DNA of 13,198 nt from Candidatus Aenigmatarchaeota archaeon (GTDB lineage: Archaea; Aenigmatarchaeota; Aenigmatarchaeia; QMZP01; JACQNV01), in contig JACQNV010000058.1 in the NCBI GenBank assembly GCA_016202865.1, positions 1-13,198 of the forward strand, given 5' to 3'. The position numbers and the translations under genes were made by a program. The notes under the pieces are model-generated. The model was not told the DNA's origin and made no database searches. It saw nothing but the letters and a program-made list of their open reading frames with translations. Positions 1 to 6,425 of the stretch are shown here, one piece after another. Within the stretch, counting starts at the first letter, position 1. Each line of letters opens with the position of its first letter.

Positions 1-7
1 AGATGCA

Positions 8-73
8 GAGATGTCTCGCGTCTCCATATAGGGAGACACGATCTCAACACTTCTTTCGGGAAAGAAGGGCTGA
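8..73 (+). other. Structured RNA-like element, copy 1 (bulged stem-loop, tetraloop hairpin, GGGCTGA tail)
   Basis: Two helices are visible. GAGAT (8-12) pairs with ATCTC (41-45); after a 4-nt bulge the helix continues through CG and a C-A mismatch into GTCTCC (20-25) paired with GGAGAC (32-37). A second, perfect 7-bp hairpin, CTTCTTT/AAAGAAG with a CGGG loop, lies at 50-67, followed by GGCTGA. Positions 40-64 recur with two mismatches in the aIF5A leader at 6984-7008, and AAGGGCTGA (65-73) recurs at 7047-7055. The element lies upstream of the TATA box of the next gene, so it probably belongs to a transcript starting left of the window or is an independent RNA. It may extend past the left edge. 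No known RNA family was recognised. Confidence 0.5.
40..64 (+). repeat. Dispersed 25-nt motif, copy 1
   Basis: The motif begins GATCTCAACACTT and ends TTCGGGAAAG. It matches 6984-7008 at 23 of 25 positions; the only differences are an adjacent CT versus TC. Both copies are on the plus strand and both are followed by AAGGGCTGA, directly here and after a 38-nt insertion in the other copy. This similarity is far above chance for a 13-kb window. Confidence 0.75.
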
Positions 74-81
74 AAGGATAG

Positions 82-126
82 ATATTTAAGCTTCTTTATA
101 TAATAACTTAATATAAATTTAAGAGG
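82..126 (+). promoter_or_regulatory. Promoter and ribosome binding site of the PRC-barrel gene
   Basis: ATATTTAAGC (82-91) is a good archaeal TATA box preceded by a purine-rich stretch, predicting a start near 112. A second TATA-like stretch lies at about 95-106. GAGG at 123-126, five bases before the ATG at 132, is a plausible Shine-Dalgarno, so this gene appears to have a short leader. Confidence 0.5.
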
Positions 127-131
127 ATGTT

Positions 132-434
132 ATGGGAGTAAATGTTAACAGCGTGTCACAGACTTATAATAAGGATGTTTTTACAGATAGAGGAATGTAC
201 TGTGGCAAGGTTGAAGATGTCGAATGTGACCTTAAGAGATTCAAACTAAGGTCTTTAGTTGTGAAGTCTGCAAAGGGTTCTTATGTTTCTTCTGTTTTAG
301 CTGGTAGAAGGGGTTTAATTGTCCCATTCTCAATGGTTGAAGCTGTGGGAGATGTAGTCCTTATCAAACACATAACAGCCCCGCTTCCAGAAGACGGTTC
401 TGATATAGCTACACTACCAGAAATCAAACATTAA
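132..434 (+). CDS. PRC-barrel domain protein
   Basis: A 100-residue protein that looks like a single archaeal PRC-barrel: an N-terminal strand region with GMYCGKVEDVECDL, then LRSLVVKSAKGSY, and a GLIVPFSMVEAVGDVVLIK segment typical of the second half of the barrel. No other domain and no membrane segment is present. PRC-barrels are small beta-barrel adaptor folds. In archaea related proteins (CdpB family) act with SepF and FtsZ in cell division, while others relate to RNA metabolism; which group this belongs to cannot be told here. The ATG is supported by a GAGG five bases upstream. The stop lies two bases from the convergent M24 peptidase stop. The family assignment is fairly secure; the division role is inference. 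Confidence 0.75.
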   Translation: MGVNVNSVSQTYNKDVFTDRGMYCGKVEDVECDLKRFKLRSLVVKSAKGSYVSSVLAGRRGLIVPFSMVEAVGDVVLIKHITAPLPEDGSDIATLPEIKH

Positions 435-436
435 AT

Positions 437-1429
437 CTAATCTAATTTTATCTGCTTTGTTAGTATTTCCACACCTTTCTTTCTAACCAGAATTGTATCT
501 TCTATTCTACAACCCCCGTTATTTTTGTATACACCAGGCTCAACTGTAATAACCATGCCTTCTTTCAGTTTTCCAGTTATCTGTTCGTGAACATCCAATC
601 CTATACCATGGCCGAAAGAGTGTTGTATTTTATACCCATACTTTCCCATTAACTTCTCGTACTGTTTCCTTATATCAGACATTTCTATTCCAGGGGTTAT
701 TTCATCAATTATTTGCTTTTGTATGTCCGAAACATTCTCCTTGGTTTTTTTCCATTCCTTATTCTCACTAACTAAAGTTCTTGTCACATCGCAACAATAC
801 CAATTAAATCTTGCCCCAAAATCGATAATCACAGGCTTTCCTTTTTTAACAATAATTTTTCTCGGTTGGTGATGGATAATCCCAGATCCAGAGCTTACTA
901 TTGTATCAAAGGCTGTTAATGCTCCCTGTAATCTAAAGCTGGCTTCGAGATTGTTTGCAATATCCTCTTCTGTTTTCCCGTAAACTTTCTGTTTTTCAAA
1001 TGATTTTTTTGACACAGAAACCGCCTTCCTTATCTGTTCTATCTCCCAAGAATCCTTAATCTCTCTGGGTTTTTTTATCAGCTCACTAGCTTTCTTTAGC
1101 CTGATTGGAAGCTTGTGTAATAGGGAAAATTTATTGGCTGTTAGATTGTATTCATCATAACCAACCAATTTCAAGCCCTTTAACTCCTTTAGTATGTCCT
1201 CCTTTCTTTTGAGGTAAATCAGATTAACATGTCTTATTTTTTCCGCGTCCTGCTCCAAGGGGGAGACGAAAAGCGCTGGCTTTTGGTGGTTAATAATTAG
1301 AATATTTCCGTCATTGGCTTTCCAACCGGTATAATAGAAAATGTCTTCTCTTTGTGTAATAAACAGTGCATCTAGATGGTGAGTTTGCATTGTTTTCTTT
1401 ATTAATTTTAACCTGTTTCTTAGCTGCAT
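437..1429 (-). CDS. M24B metallopeptidase (Xaa-Pro dipeptidase/aminopeptidase type)
   Basis: Cleaves X-Pro peptide bonds, most likely recycling proline-containing peptides in the cytoplasm. The 330-residue protein has the two-part architecture: an N-terminal creatinase-type domain (about 1-120) and a C-terminal pita-bread domain (about 130-330). All five metal ligands of the dinuclear site are visible: D203 (IDFGA), D214 (CDVTRT), H274 (FGHGIGLDVHE), E297 (VEPGVY) and E310 (RIEDT). Length is near the 350-360 residues of archaeal PepQ. The start ATG at 1429 lies in a 33-nt divergent region shared with the Sua5 gene. A methionine aminopeptidase is unlikely because the creatinase-like N-terminal domain is present. 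The exact specificity, PepQ or PepP, is not determined. Confidence 0.88.
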   Translation of the reverse strand: MQLRNRLKLIKKTMQTHHLDALFITQREDIFYYTGWKANDGNILIINHQKPALFVSPLEQDAEKIRHVNLIYLKRKEDILKELKGLKLVGYDEYNLTANKFSLLHKLPIRLKKASELIKKPREIKDSWEIEQIRKAVSVSKKSFEKQKVYGKTEEDIANNLEASFRLQGALTAFDTIVSSGSGIIHHQPRKIIVKKGKPVIIDFGARFNWYCCDVTRTLVSENKEWKKTKENVSDIQKQIIDEITPGIEMSDIRKQYEKLMGKYGYKIQHSFGHGIGLDVHEQITGKLKEGMVITVEPGVYKNNGGCRIEDTILVRKKGVEILTKQIKLD

Positions 1430-1462
1430 ATTATATTATAAGGCAATGGCTAAAATAATACT
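1430..1462. promoter_or_regulatory. Compact bidirectional promoter, peptidase/Sua5
   Basis: Only 33 bases separate the two divergent ATGs. On the plus strand a TATATTATAAG-like box at about 1432-1442 lies roughly 25 bases before the Sua5 ATG. On the minus strand TATTTTAG (1450-1457) lies roughly 25 bases before the peptidase ATG. Both geometries imply leaderless mRNAs, and each gene's TATA box sits close to the other gene's start codon. Confidence 0.5.
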
Positions 1463-2041
1463 ATGCGCATTATAAAGCAGGAAGATCTCCTTCAGGATGA
1501 TGGGATTAAACAGGAGTTTTTGCAGGCAGTTAAAACAGGAGCTATATTCATCCACCCAACAGACACTGTTTATGGACTTGGTTGTAATATAGAAAATTTG
1601 GACAGTATTAAGAAGATTTACCAACTAAAACAGAGGGAGGAAAACAAACCAATTTCAATTGTTGCCCCATCAAAAGAATGGATATACCAAAACTTTCATG
1701 TAAGCGATGCAAATAAAGGATTTATTGAGAGGCTTTTGCCAGGACCATACACGCTTGTTTTGAAGGCAAAAAACAAATTTCCTGATATATTGGTTAAGGA
1801 CGGCGCGGTTGGTTTAAGGATACCAAAACACCCTGTTATTGATTTGATTAGGCAAGAAGCCATAATCTTTACTACTACTTCCCTGAATATAGCAGAGCAA
1901 GATGTGGTTACAAAAATAGAGGATGCTCCACAATCAATTAAAGACGGTGTTGAAATTGCAATAGATTTTGGCCAATTAAGAAAGCATGCCTCGAGGGTTT
2001 TTGACCTGACAACAGATGAAGTTAAGATTATAAGGCCTTGA
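1463..2041 (+). CDS. Threonylcarbamoyl-AMP synthase (Sua5/YrdC/YciO family)
   Basis: Makes L-threonylcarbamoyl-AMP from threonine, bicarbonate and ATP, the first step of the t6A37 modification of ANN-decoding tRNAs; the product is used by the Kae1/KEOPS complex. The 192-residue protein is a single YrdC domain: HPTDTVYGLGCN (31-42), the KxR motif within LKQREENKP (K56, R58), PGPYTLVL (about 93-100), VGLRIPKHP and TTSLN near 155. It lacks the extra C-terminal Sua5 domain, so it resembles the short YrdC form. The last 14 bases overlap the convergent DUF167 gene. No KEOPS gene is in the window. A YciO-type paralogue cannot be excluded. Confidence 0.85.
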   Translation: MRIIKQEDLLQDDGIKQEFLQAVKTGAIFIHPTDTVYGLGCNIENLDSIKKIYQLKQREENKPISIVAPSKEWIYQNFHVSDANKGFIERLLPGPYTLVLKAKNKFPDILVKDGAVGLRIPKHPVIDLIRQEAIIFTTTSLNIAEQDVVTKIEDAPQSIKDGVEIAIDFGQLRKHASRVFDLTTDEVKIIRP

Positions 2042-2294
2042 ATGTCTCCTCTTTAAGCCCAATTAACAGAAACATCTTATTCTTTGATTTTTGACCTTGA
2101 ATAAGGCTAACATCACAACCAAACCTCTTTTTTAGATATTTCAAAGCCTCTATATTGGCCTTGTTATCTTCTGGTGGGCTTTGTAGTTCAAGGATAATTT
2201 TCTCTTCTTTCTTGTAAAGCATAGTCTGATTTGAGTTTGTTTTTACCCTAACTTCGAGCAAAACACCATCTTTAACCTGCTTTATAGGCTCCAT
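2028..2294 (-). CDS. DUF167 (YggU/UPF0235) family protein
   Basis: An 88-residue protein with the alpha/beta pattern of the DUF167 family: a strand with VLLEVRVKTNS, then ILELQSPPEDNKANIEALKYLKKRFG, then VSLIQGQKSKNKMFLLIG. The PP-x-x-x-KAN segment followed by a helix and the G-x-K-S-K-x-K stretch are the conserved core. The family is widespread in archaea and bacteria and of unproven biochemical role. Length is close to the usual 90-100 residues. The 3' end overlaps the Sua5 gene by 14 bases; the 5' end shares a 34-base divergent region with eL33. Confidence 0.82.
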   Translation of the reverse strand: MEPIKQVKDGVLLEVRVKTNSNQTMLYKKEEKIILELQSPPEDNKANIEALKYLKKRFGCDVSLIQGQKSKNKMFLLIGLKEETFKAL

Positions 2295-2328
2295 AAGGTT
2301 TATTAATTTAATCTGTTAAATCTGTGGT
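2295..2328. promoter_or_regulatory. Compact bidirectional promoter, DUF167/eL33
   Basis: A 34-base divergent spacer. GTTTATTAATTT (2298-2309) lies about 25 bases before the eL33 ATG on the plus strand. GATTTAACA on the minus strand (about 2313-2321) lies about 23-25 bases before the DUF167 ATG. Both fit leaderless transcription with closely packed TATA boxes. Confidence 0.45.
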
Positions 2329-2589
2329 ATGAACGCCAAGATATTGAGTTTTAGGAGAAACAGGCACACACAATATATGAACCAATTTCTGCTGGAATTT
2401 GAAGGTTCAGACTCTAAGGAAAAGGCAGTCAAATTTGTAGGCAAAAAGGTTGTTTGGAAGAGCCCAGCCGGAAAGGAGATTGTTGGTAGGGTGACAGATA
2501 TACATGGTAACAGCGGTGTTGTAAGGGCAAGATTTAACAGGGGCTTACCAGGACAAGCAATTGGCGACATGGTTGAAGTTGGTCAATAA
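2329..2589 (+). CDS. rpl35ae: Large-subunit ribosomal protein eL33 (L35Ae)
   Basis: A structural protein of the large ribosomal subunit found in eukaryotes and many archaea but not bacteria. The 86-residue sequence shows the hallmarks: N-terminal RRNRHTQYMNQFLLEF, the VGKKVVWKSPAGKEIVGRV strand pair, and IHGNSGVVRARFNRGLPG near the C terminus. Length matches archaeal members (about 85-95 residues). The ATG lies about 25 bases after a TATA box, so the mRNA is probably leaderless. Its presence supports an archaeal origin for the window. It stands as an isolated ribosomal gene rather than part of an r-protein operon. Confidence 0.93.
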   Translation: MNAKILSFRRNRHTQYMNQFLLEFEGSDSKEKAVKFVGKKVVWKSPAGKEIVGRVTDIHGNSGVVRARFNRGLPGQAIGDMVEVGQ

Positions 2590-2618
2590 TTAATTCTATT
2601 CTGATAGGGATATACAGA

Positions 2619-2628
2619 GCTTAAATAA
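2619..2628 (+). promoter_or_regulatory. TATA box of the receiver-domain gene
   Basis: GCTTAAATAA is centred about 24 bases before the ATG at 2648, the expected archaeal spacing for a leaderless transcript. It sits in the 58-base gap after eL33, so the receiver gene probably has its own promoter. Confidence 0.5.
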
Positions 2629-2647
2629 CTAACAGCTAACACAAATT

Positions 2648-3031
2648 ATGGCAGATGTTGTTTATAGGAAGAAAATCCTATCCATAGATGATAATAGGGA
2701 AATAGCTGATTTTTTAAGGCCTAAATTTGAAGAGGCTGGTTATGATTTTGATGCAGCTTATAATGGACCGGAAGGACTGGCTAGAATGAAATCTTACAAA
2801 CCAGATCTTGTCCTTCTTGACATAATGATGCCTATAATAGATGGATTTGAGGTCCTTAAAAGAGCAAAAGCAGATGATGAAATAAAGGGTATTCCCATTG
2901 TCATGCTTACAGCAAAGCACCAAAGGGTAGATGTTCTTAGAGCCCTCCAACTCGGGGCAAAAGACTACTTGGTAAAACCAATGAATATACCAAGAATTCT
3001 GGAAAAGGTTGGGAAAGTATTAGTAGATTAA
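2648..3031 (+). CDS. Stand-alone CheY-like response regulator receiver
   Basis: A 127-residue single receiver (REC) domain with every functional residue: acidic pair D14-D15 (SIDDN), phosphoacceptor D58 (LVLLDIMMP), switch T88 (VMLTAK) and K110 (YLVKPMN). The full protein is the domain, with no output domain, so it should signal by protein-protein contact as CheY or Spo0F-like relays do. No histidine kinase, CheA or archaellum gene lies nearby. It is followed after 23 bases by trm1 and may be co-transcribed with it. Residues between D58 and the C terminus match generic receivers more than a clear CheY signature, so a chemotaxis role is not implied. Confidence 0.9.
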   Translation: MADVVYRKKILSIDDNREIADFLRPKFEEAGYDFDAAYNGPEGLARMKSYKPDLVLLDIMMPIIDGFEVLKRAKADDEIKGIPIVMLTAKHQRVDVLRALQLGAKDYLVKPMNIPRILEKVGKVLVD

Positions 3032-3054
3032 TACACGCTTATCAAATTCTATTT

Positions 3055-4134
3055 ATGGCTGTTGTAAAAGAGGGCAAGGCTAAGATACAGGCTTTTCAAG
3101 GCAAAATAACAAAGGATCTGCCTGTTTTTTACAATCCGGAAATGGAGAGGCAGAGAAACCTAACTATCTGTGTTTTGACCGCTTTTCAAAAACAGGCTGC
3201 AAAGAAGTTGGATATTTGCGATCCCCTTGCTGGTTCTGGTGTGCGAGGAATAAGAATTAAGAAAGAGGTTAGGGGTATTGGCAGGGTTGTTTTGAATGAT
3301 GTGACTTCTGATGCTGTAAAACTGATCAAGAAGAATATCAAGTTGAACAAAGTAAAAGCCGAAGTTTACAAAAAAGATGCGCGGATTTTATTGTTTGAAA
3401 ATAGGGTGGGTTTTGATTTTATTGATATAGATCCATTTGGTTCTCCTGTAAAATATTTGGAATCTTCTGCTTTTGCCCTCAGGCATAACAGCTTGTTTGC
3501 GGCGACAGCCACAGATACTGGGGCTTTGGCTGGCAGCTTTCCAAAAACATGTTTCAGAAGATATGGAATACGGGTCTGCCGCACAGACTTCTATAAGGAA
3601 CTTGGTTTGAGGGCTTTGATAACTAGTATACAGCAGAGCTTTGCTCAATATAATTGCTCTTTTACACCGTTACTATCTTTTACAAACCATTACTTCAGGG
3701 TTTTTGGTTTTGTGCAGAAAAATAAGGGTTGTGTTGACAGAAATCTGAAACAGATTGGATATGTAAGCTACTGCGCAAAGTGTTTGTTTAGGGAAATCGA
3801 CATTTCTAAAGTTTGTCCAGAGTGCAAAAGTAAGTTAGAGTTTATAGGGCCGCTATGGCTTGGCCAGATGCAGGATAATGGTTTTGTAGAAAATGTTGGG
3901 AAGGAATCTGAAGACAGGAATTTTAAATTTAGGTCTTTTGAGGAAGAGGGTGTTCCACTATATTATGATTTGGCCAAGGTTTGCGGGAAATACAAACTAA
4001 AATCTGAAAAAATTGAGAAGGTTGTTGAGAAATTAAAAAAGTCTGGCTTCAAAGCTTCGAGGACCAATTTGTATCCAACTGGGATAAAGACAGATGCTGA
4101 CATTAAAAATCTTGTAGATATTTTAAAAACCTAA
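3055..4134 (+). CDS. trm1: tRNA (guanine(26)-N2)-dimethyltransferase Trm1
   Basis: Transfers two methyl groups from SAM to N2 of G26 in tRNA. The 359-residue protein has the Trm1 order: VFYNPEMERQRNLT (24-37), SAM motif I DPLAGSGVRGIR (56-67), the NDVTSDAV acidic loop (81-88), catalytic DIDPFGSP (124-131), and ATATDTGALAG (150-160), all typical of the family. A C-terminal zinc ribbon is seen with C240, C243, C254 and C257, followed by GPLWLGQMQD. Length is within the archaeal range of about 370-390 residues. The stop codon overlaps the stop of the minus-strand 143-residue gene in the shared CTAA at 4131-4134. The upstream region has only a weak TATA, so read-through from the receiver gene is possible. 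Confidence 0.94.
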   Translation: MAVVKEGKAKIQAFQGKITKDLPVFYNPEMERQRNLTICVLTAFQKQAAKKLDICDPLAGSGVRGIRIKKEVRGIGRVVLNDVTSDAVKLIKKNIKLNKVKAEVYKKDARILLFENRVGFDFIDIDPFGSPVKYLESSAFALRHNSLFAATATDTGALAGSFPKTCFRRYGIRVCRTDFYKELGLRALITSIQQSFAQYNCSFTPLLSFTNHYFRVFGFVQKNKGCVDRNLKQIGYVSYCAKCLFREIDISKVCPECKSKLEFIGPLWLGQMQDNGFVENVGKESEDRNFKFRSFEEEGVPLYYDLAKVCGKYKLKSEKIEKVVEKLKKSGFKASRTNLYPTGIKTDADIKNLVDILKT

Positions 4135-4562
4135 GCAACAGCTTCAACTTCTTCACCAACTTCTTGCGCCTTCAGTCTCGCCCTTAATACTCTTCTGTAT
4201 TCTTGTTCTGTTTTATCTGATTCTACATTCACGACTTTACCAGTTTCCCTGTTCTGGTATACTGGAGTTCCTGTTGGGAAATTCGATCCAACTCTGTCCA
4301 AAATTTCAAAAGTAATATTCTCCCTATGGCCGTAATTTCTTCTAACATATTCCGGACTCGCTCCCATCAATAAATCTTTTGTAAGTCCGGCTCTGAGGCT
4401 GTCAATCCTTTTCTTGGCCACAACTTCACCTTCTCCGGAAGTTTTCACATGAATGTAAGTGCCATCGCCTTTTATAAAATATGTTTCCGCAGGCTTGCCA
4501 AACTCCCTGTCCTTCCTTATTTCCCGGACTTGTCCGTCCCTGTACACAACATGTATTGCCAT
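4131..4562 (-). CDS. Hypothetical protein, 143 aa, last gene of the TFB cluster
   Basis: Not recognised. The ATG at 4562 is preferred over an upstream TTG at 4571 because AGGTGAT (4571-4577, minus strand) gives a Shine-Dalgarno with 8-base spacing to it. The sequence begins with beta-rich, charged segments (AIHVVYRDGQVREI, YFIKGDGTYIHVKT), has a central DSLRAGLTKDLLMGASPEYVRR helix-like stretch, and ends in an Arg/Glu-rich, probably helical tail. No membrane segment, signal peptide or cysteine is present, so it should be soluble. Arg exceeds Lys (about 15 to 10). Its stop overlaps the trm1 stop. Being in a co-oriented run behind tfb is the only functional hint. Confidence 0.65.
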   Translation of the reverse strand: MAIHVVYRDGQVREIRKDREFGKPAETYFIKGDGTYIHVKTSGEGEVVAKKRIDSLRAGLTKDLLMGASPEYVRRNYGHRENITFEILDRVGSNFPTGTPVYQNRETGKVVNVESDKTEQEYRRVLRARLKAQEVGEEVEAVA

Positions 4563-4570
4563 AAATCTCA

Positions 4571-4604
4571 ATCACCTACTTAGGGGCTAAGGTTTAAATA
4601 AATA
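4571..4604 (-). promoter_or_regulatory. TATA box and Shine-Dalgarno of the 143-aa gene
   Basis: On the minus strand TATTTATTTAAA (4593-4604) is a strong TATA box that overlaps the stop codon of the upstream 186-residue gene, followed by AGGTGAT (4571-4577), eight bases before the ATG at 4562. TATA-to-RBS spacing implies a start near 4575, so the leader would be very short. Confidence 0.45.
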
Positions 4605-5154
4605 TTGCTCCGTGACCTCCCGCCTTTGGTTGTTCAACGACTTCATACTTTGACAACAGTCTATCAAGACTGTCAAGGTTGGTTATAATTTGTTCAACAA
4701 CTGGAGTGTAATCATCCCTTTCCTCTGTTATTCTAAAGTTTGCTGATCTCAAAAAACCGCCTGCTCTAACACTGTCACATTCAGTCATGCGGCCTCTTAA
4801 CCCTTCAACCCTTTCCCTATATTGGCCCACTAAACCCATAGCGTCATCGTAGTCTTGCCTGTTATGCAAATATTTTGCCATCGCTTGCCGAGCTTCCACT
4901 AGTTTTGCTTTTACACCTTCCAGTCTTCTCATTTCACATTGTATAAGTTCTCTAGAAACTGGAACATCTGGATGACCGCTTAATGGCGTACCCAAGACAT
5001 CAAGTTCACTTCTAATATCTCGGAATAGCCTGTCTGTAACACCAAGATCTGCAGGACTCATTCTATGTTCTACCGAGGCATAACTTAGATCCAAACTTCC
5101 ATAGTTTGCCTTGACAGCATCCAGTTCACTGTTGAAATCTGCTCTGGTTTTCAT
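4594..5154 (-). CDS. Hypothetical helical protein, 186 aa
   Basis: Not recognised. The residue pattern suggests a mostly alpha-helical, possibly coiled-coil protein: a central run from about 68 to 125 (RELIQCEMRRLEGVKAK, EARQAMAKYLHNRQDY, QYRERVEGLRGRM) and another near the C terminus (VVEQIITNLDSLDRLLSKYE). It ends in a Gly-rich hydrophobic tail, GGHGAIFI. Two cysteines, no transmembrane segment. Arg strongly exceeds Lys (19 to 7), unlike the Lys-rich housekeeping proteins of this window. A TATA-like ACATAAAACT lies about 25 bases upstream of the ATG, so it may be transcribed leaderless as well as from the upstream operon. The gap to the preceding gene is 30 bases. Confidence 0.65.
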   Translation of the reverse strand: MKTRADFNSELDAVKANYGSLDLSYASVEHRMSPADLGVTDRLFRDIRSELDVLGTPLSGHPDVPVSRELIQCEMRRLEGVKAKLVEARQAMAKYLHNRQDYDDAMGLVGQYRERVEGLRGRMTECDSVRAGGFLRSANFRITEERDDYTPVVEQIITNLDSLDRLLSKYEVVEQPKAGGHGAIFI

Positions 5155-5173
5155 AACAATAAAATTGAAGCTA

Positions 5174-5183
5174 AGTTTTATGT
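5174..5183 (-). promoter_or_regulatory. TATA-like box before the 186-aa gene
   Basis: ACATAAAACT on the minus strand is centred about 24 bases before the ATG at 5154, in the 30-base gap after the 93-residue gene. It would give a leaderless mRNA. Confidence 0.35.
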
Positions 5184-5184
5184 G

Positions 5185-5466
5185 TCAGTGCCTCCTCACA
5201 GCAACTTCCACACCATATCTTCGAGAAACAACTCCAGGTTTATCTCCAGAAAGAAGGTCTTTTACTGGACCTTCTGGGAGGTCTTCTGCATTAAATCCTC
5301 CCCACCAATCCCATTCATTTTTAAGTGGGATTTTTTGGTCAGAGACAAAATTACCATTACATGATGGATCCTGACCAACCCTTCTATATCCTATTGGTGG
5401 ATCAGATCTATTATCTGTCAAGAAAGCTAGTTCCCTGAAACCATAAACAGCGATGAAATCTGCCAT
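5185..5466 (-). CDS. Hypothetical protein, 93 aa, downstream of tfb
   Basis: Not recognised. It is a small soluble protein with one cysteine and a tryptophan-rich NEWDWWGGF near residues 50-58, a Gly/Pro-rich middle and several Arg pairs in the last 15 residues, ending RRH. The start is well supported: AGAGG (5473-5477, minus strand) lies six bases before the ATG and overlaps the tfb stop codon, so the two genes are 9 bases apart and very likely co-transcribed and translationally linked. Nothing in the sequence indicates an enzyme. A TFB-associated or regulatory role is only a guess from position. Confidence 0.62.
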   Translation of the reverse strand: MADFIAVYGFRELAFLTDNRSDPPIGYRRVGQDPSCNGNFVSDQKIPLKNEWDWWGGFNAEDLPEGPVKDLLSGDKPGVVSRRYGVEVAVRRH

Positions 5467-5475
5467 AGAAATCCT

Positions 5476-6423
5476 CTAAGCAGCCAACTGTAATTCTTCT
5501 TCCTTGACCTTTTCTTCAACTTCGTCTTTGATGCCTAGTTTCTCGACAATCTCTTTGTACCTGTTCCTTATTGTGACCTCAGTCACGCCGATGGCATCTG
5601 CAACCTCTCTTTGTGTCTTTTTCTCGCCTTCCAAAACTGCGGCGATGTAAAGGGCTGCTGAAGCGACCCCTATTGGGCCTTTTCCAGAAGTAACGTCAGA
5701 TTCTGCTGCCTCATCCAATATTTTGACAGCTTTGACTTGCACTTTCTCAGATAGAGTTAACAGCGAACCAAATCTTGGAACATAATCTTGGGCCCTTGCT
5801 GGCAATATCCTCATGATAAGCTTTCTAGAAATGTACCTGTATGTTTTTCCGATGTCCCTTTTGCTTATTCCAGAAGCTTTGGATATTTCATCCAGTGTCC
5901 TTGGAGCGCCTTGTTCTCTACATGTAGTATAAAGCAGAGCTGCAATTATGGACTCTGTTGATCTTCCTCTTACCAAGCTATCATTTGCGGCCTTTTCATA
6001 TAATTTGGCCACTTTTTCATGAATAGCTGGTGAAAGGTTTAATTGAGACACAAGTCTCTGTAATTCTGAGAATGCAAAGGAAAGGTTTCTGTCTCTAGAT
6101 TTTATTAATCTTTTGTGCCATTTGGCTAATCTATAATATTGGGCCCTTTTCTTGGCGCCAACTTTAAACAATTCGCCTTTTCCTTTGCCTATCTCTGTTG
6201 TAATACCATGATCATGTTTGACTGCTGTTAATGGTGCGCCTGTTCTAACCCTCTTAGATCTTTGGTTCTCGTCAAATGCCCTCCACTCTTGTGTAAGGTC
6301 AATCATGCTTTCTTTAAGAACAAGACCGCACTTAGCGCATGTGCTCTCCCCTCTTGAAGAGTCCATTTCTATTTTTGTGCTACCACATTCAGGGCATGAC
6401 TGTGCCTGTTTTGCCTTTTCCAT
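5476..6423 (-). CDS. tfb: Transcription initiation factor B (TFB)
   Basis: The archaeal TFIIB homologue: binds the TBP-TATA complex and the BRE and recruits RNA polymerase. The 315-residue protein is complete. It has an N-terminal zinc ribbon with C10, C13, C29 and C32; a B-finger/linker region, EWRAFDENQR and RSKRVRTGAPLT (47-66); and two cyclin-like repeats at about 115-200 and 212-297. The second repeat ends in the DNA-recognition helix-turn-helix TQREVADAIGVTEVTIRNRYKEI (split across 270-292). The acidic tail EEKVKEEELQLAA is short. The ATG follows the stop of the 110-residue gene by two bases (TAA TT ATG), so expression is coupled. Isolated tfb genes are common, but this one sits inside a run of four unrecognised genes. 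Confidence 0.96.
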   Translation of the reverse strand: MEKAKQAQSCPECGSTKIEMDSSRGESTCAKCGLVLKESMIDLTQEWRAFDENQRSKRVRTGAPLTAVKHDHGITTEIGKGKGELFKVGAKKRAQYYRLAKWHKRLIKSRDRNLSFAFSELQRLVSQLNLSPAIHEKVAKLYEKAANDSLVRGRSTESIIAALLYTTCREQGAPRTLDEISKASGISKRDIGKTYRYISRKLIMRILPARAQDYVPRFGSLLTLSEKVQVKAVKILDEAAESDVTSGKGPIGVASAALYIAAVLEGEKKTQREVADAIGVTEVTIRNRYKEIVEKLGIKDEVEEKVKEEELQLAA

Positions 6424-6425
6424 AA

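Noticed and set aside
1..73. C/D-box or H/ACA guide RNA
   Set aside because: GGCTGA could be a D box and ACA follows the first stem, but no box C (RUGAUGA) or convincing K-turn is visible. It is kept as an unclassified structured element.
1436..1624. Minus-strand open frame over the Sua5 start
   Set aside because: It overlaps the conserved YrdC motifs on the other strand and has no signals of its own.
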